Source: Burkholderiales bacterium | Lineage (GTDB): Bacteria > Pseudomonadota > Gammaproteobacteria > Burkholderiales > Usitatibacteraceae | Assembly: GCA_014378085.1 (NCBI GenBank) | Contig: JACMOJ010000469.1 | Coordinates: 1 to 6,949 of the forward strand | Length of the DNA stretch: 6,949 bases | Reading direction: 5' to 3' | Part shown: positions 6,695 to 6,949 of the stretch, in pieces | How positions within the stretch are numbered: position 1 is the stretch's first letter | Layout of the letters: each line of letters opens with the position of its first letter | Made by a program: the position numbers and the translations under genes | The notes under the pieces: generated by a model | Databases searched by the model: none | The model's input: the letters and a program-made list of their open reading frames with translations, nothing else | Told to the model about the DNA's origin: nothing

Positions 6695-6949
6695 GCGTTG
6701 CTGGTGCCGATGTTATTGAACGAATTCGGCGCGACGCAAAAGTGGCGCGGATACGCCAACTGAGCCTGGGCTTGGTGGGCGTTGGTGCTGCTGTGTTTGA
6801 TGGCGAGTTTGGTGTTGATTGCGCCGGCGCGCGCTATGCGACCGCTGCTGAATGTGAGCACGTCGCGAGACTCGCATCATCACCGATTTCGCGTCGCTGA
6901 TTTCGCCTTCGCGCTGGCGAGTTACGCCATGTTTGGCGTCGGCTACATC
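6695..6949 (+). pseudogene. Remnant of a YbfB/YjiJ-like MFS transporter, 5'-truncated and with an internal stop
   Basis: One plus-strand frame reads ALLVPMLLNEFGATQKWRGY and AN (6695-6760), then TGA at 6761-6763. It resumes in the same frame for 62 codons to the window edge. The resumed part has a membrane helix, WWALVLLCLMASLVLIAPA, then a polar linker with RDSHHHRFRV, then the start of another helix, FALASYAMFGVGYI. The ALLVP and ASYxxFGVGYI patterns are those I associate with the middle (helices 6 and 7) of YbfB/YjiJ-type major facilitator transporters. The N-terminal half is absent: a TAA stands at 6692-6694 and the sequence before it is A/T-rich and non-coding. The ATG at 6710 has no ribosome site. 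The remnant faces away from the operon. The rest of the gene lies outside the window, so the extent of decay is unknown. Confidence 0.55.

Overview
The window carries one complete six-gene operon, all on the minus strand, flanked by two poorly coding edges. The moderately high G+C content, the gene families and the protein style suggest a proteobacterium, most likely a betaproteobacterium of the Burkholderiales type. This is an inference from general resemblance, not from a marker gene.

Read in the direction of transcription (right to left), the operon encodes a periplasmic solute-binding protein (6457-5282), an ABC ATPase (5248-4151), two inner-membrane permeases (4154-3273 and 3276-2398), an AGE-family sugar epimerase/isomerase (2375-1197), and a GntR-type repressor of the FadR/FCD class (1138-392). 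Three of the joins are very tight: two 4-base ATGA overlaps and one 22-base gap. The first four genes form a complete importer of the spermidine/putrescine/thiamine/iron/phosphonate (Pot/Fbp-like) type. The fifth is an enzyme acting on a free sugar, and the sixth is a small-molecule-responsive regulator that probably controls the whole set. The simplest reading is a regulated uptake-and-isomerisation module for a sugar or sugar-like compound. No kinase, dehydrogenase or aldolase is encoded here, so later catabolic steps would have to lie elsewhere.

Upstream of the operon (6458-6694) is the regulatory region. It holds a strong Shine-Dalgarno sequence, a leader able to form two hairpins, a weak promoter candidate, and two dyads of TTGG/CCAA type whose centres lie 22 bp apart. 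The second dyad resembles the TTGGTATACCAA-type sites bound by some FCD regulators, and it is the best candidate for the operator of the regulator at the far end of the operon.

The right edge (6695-6949, plus strand) is the middle of a YbfB/YjiJ-like MFS transporter. It lacks its 5' part and is interrupted by a TGA codon, so it looks like a pseudogene. The left edge (1-391) is relatively A/T-rich and contains no gene I can support, only a weak terminator-like hairpin and a very short open frame running off the window.
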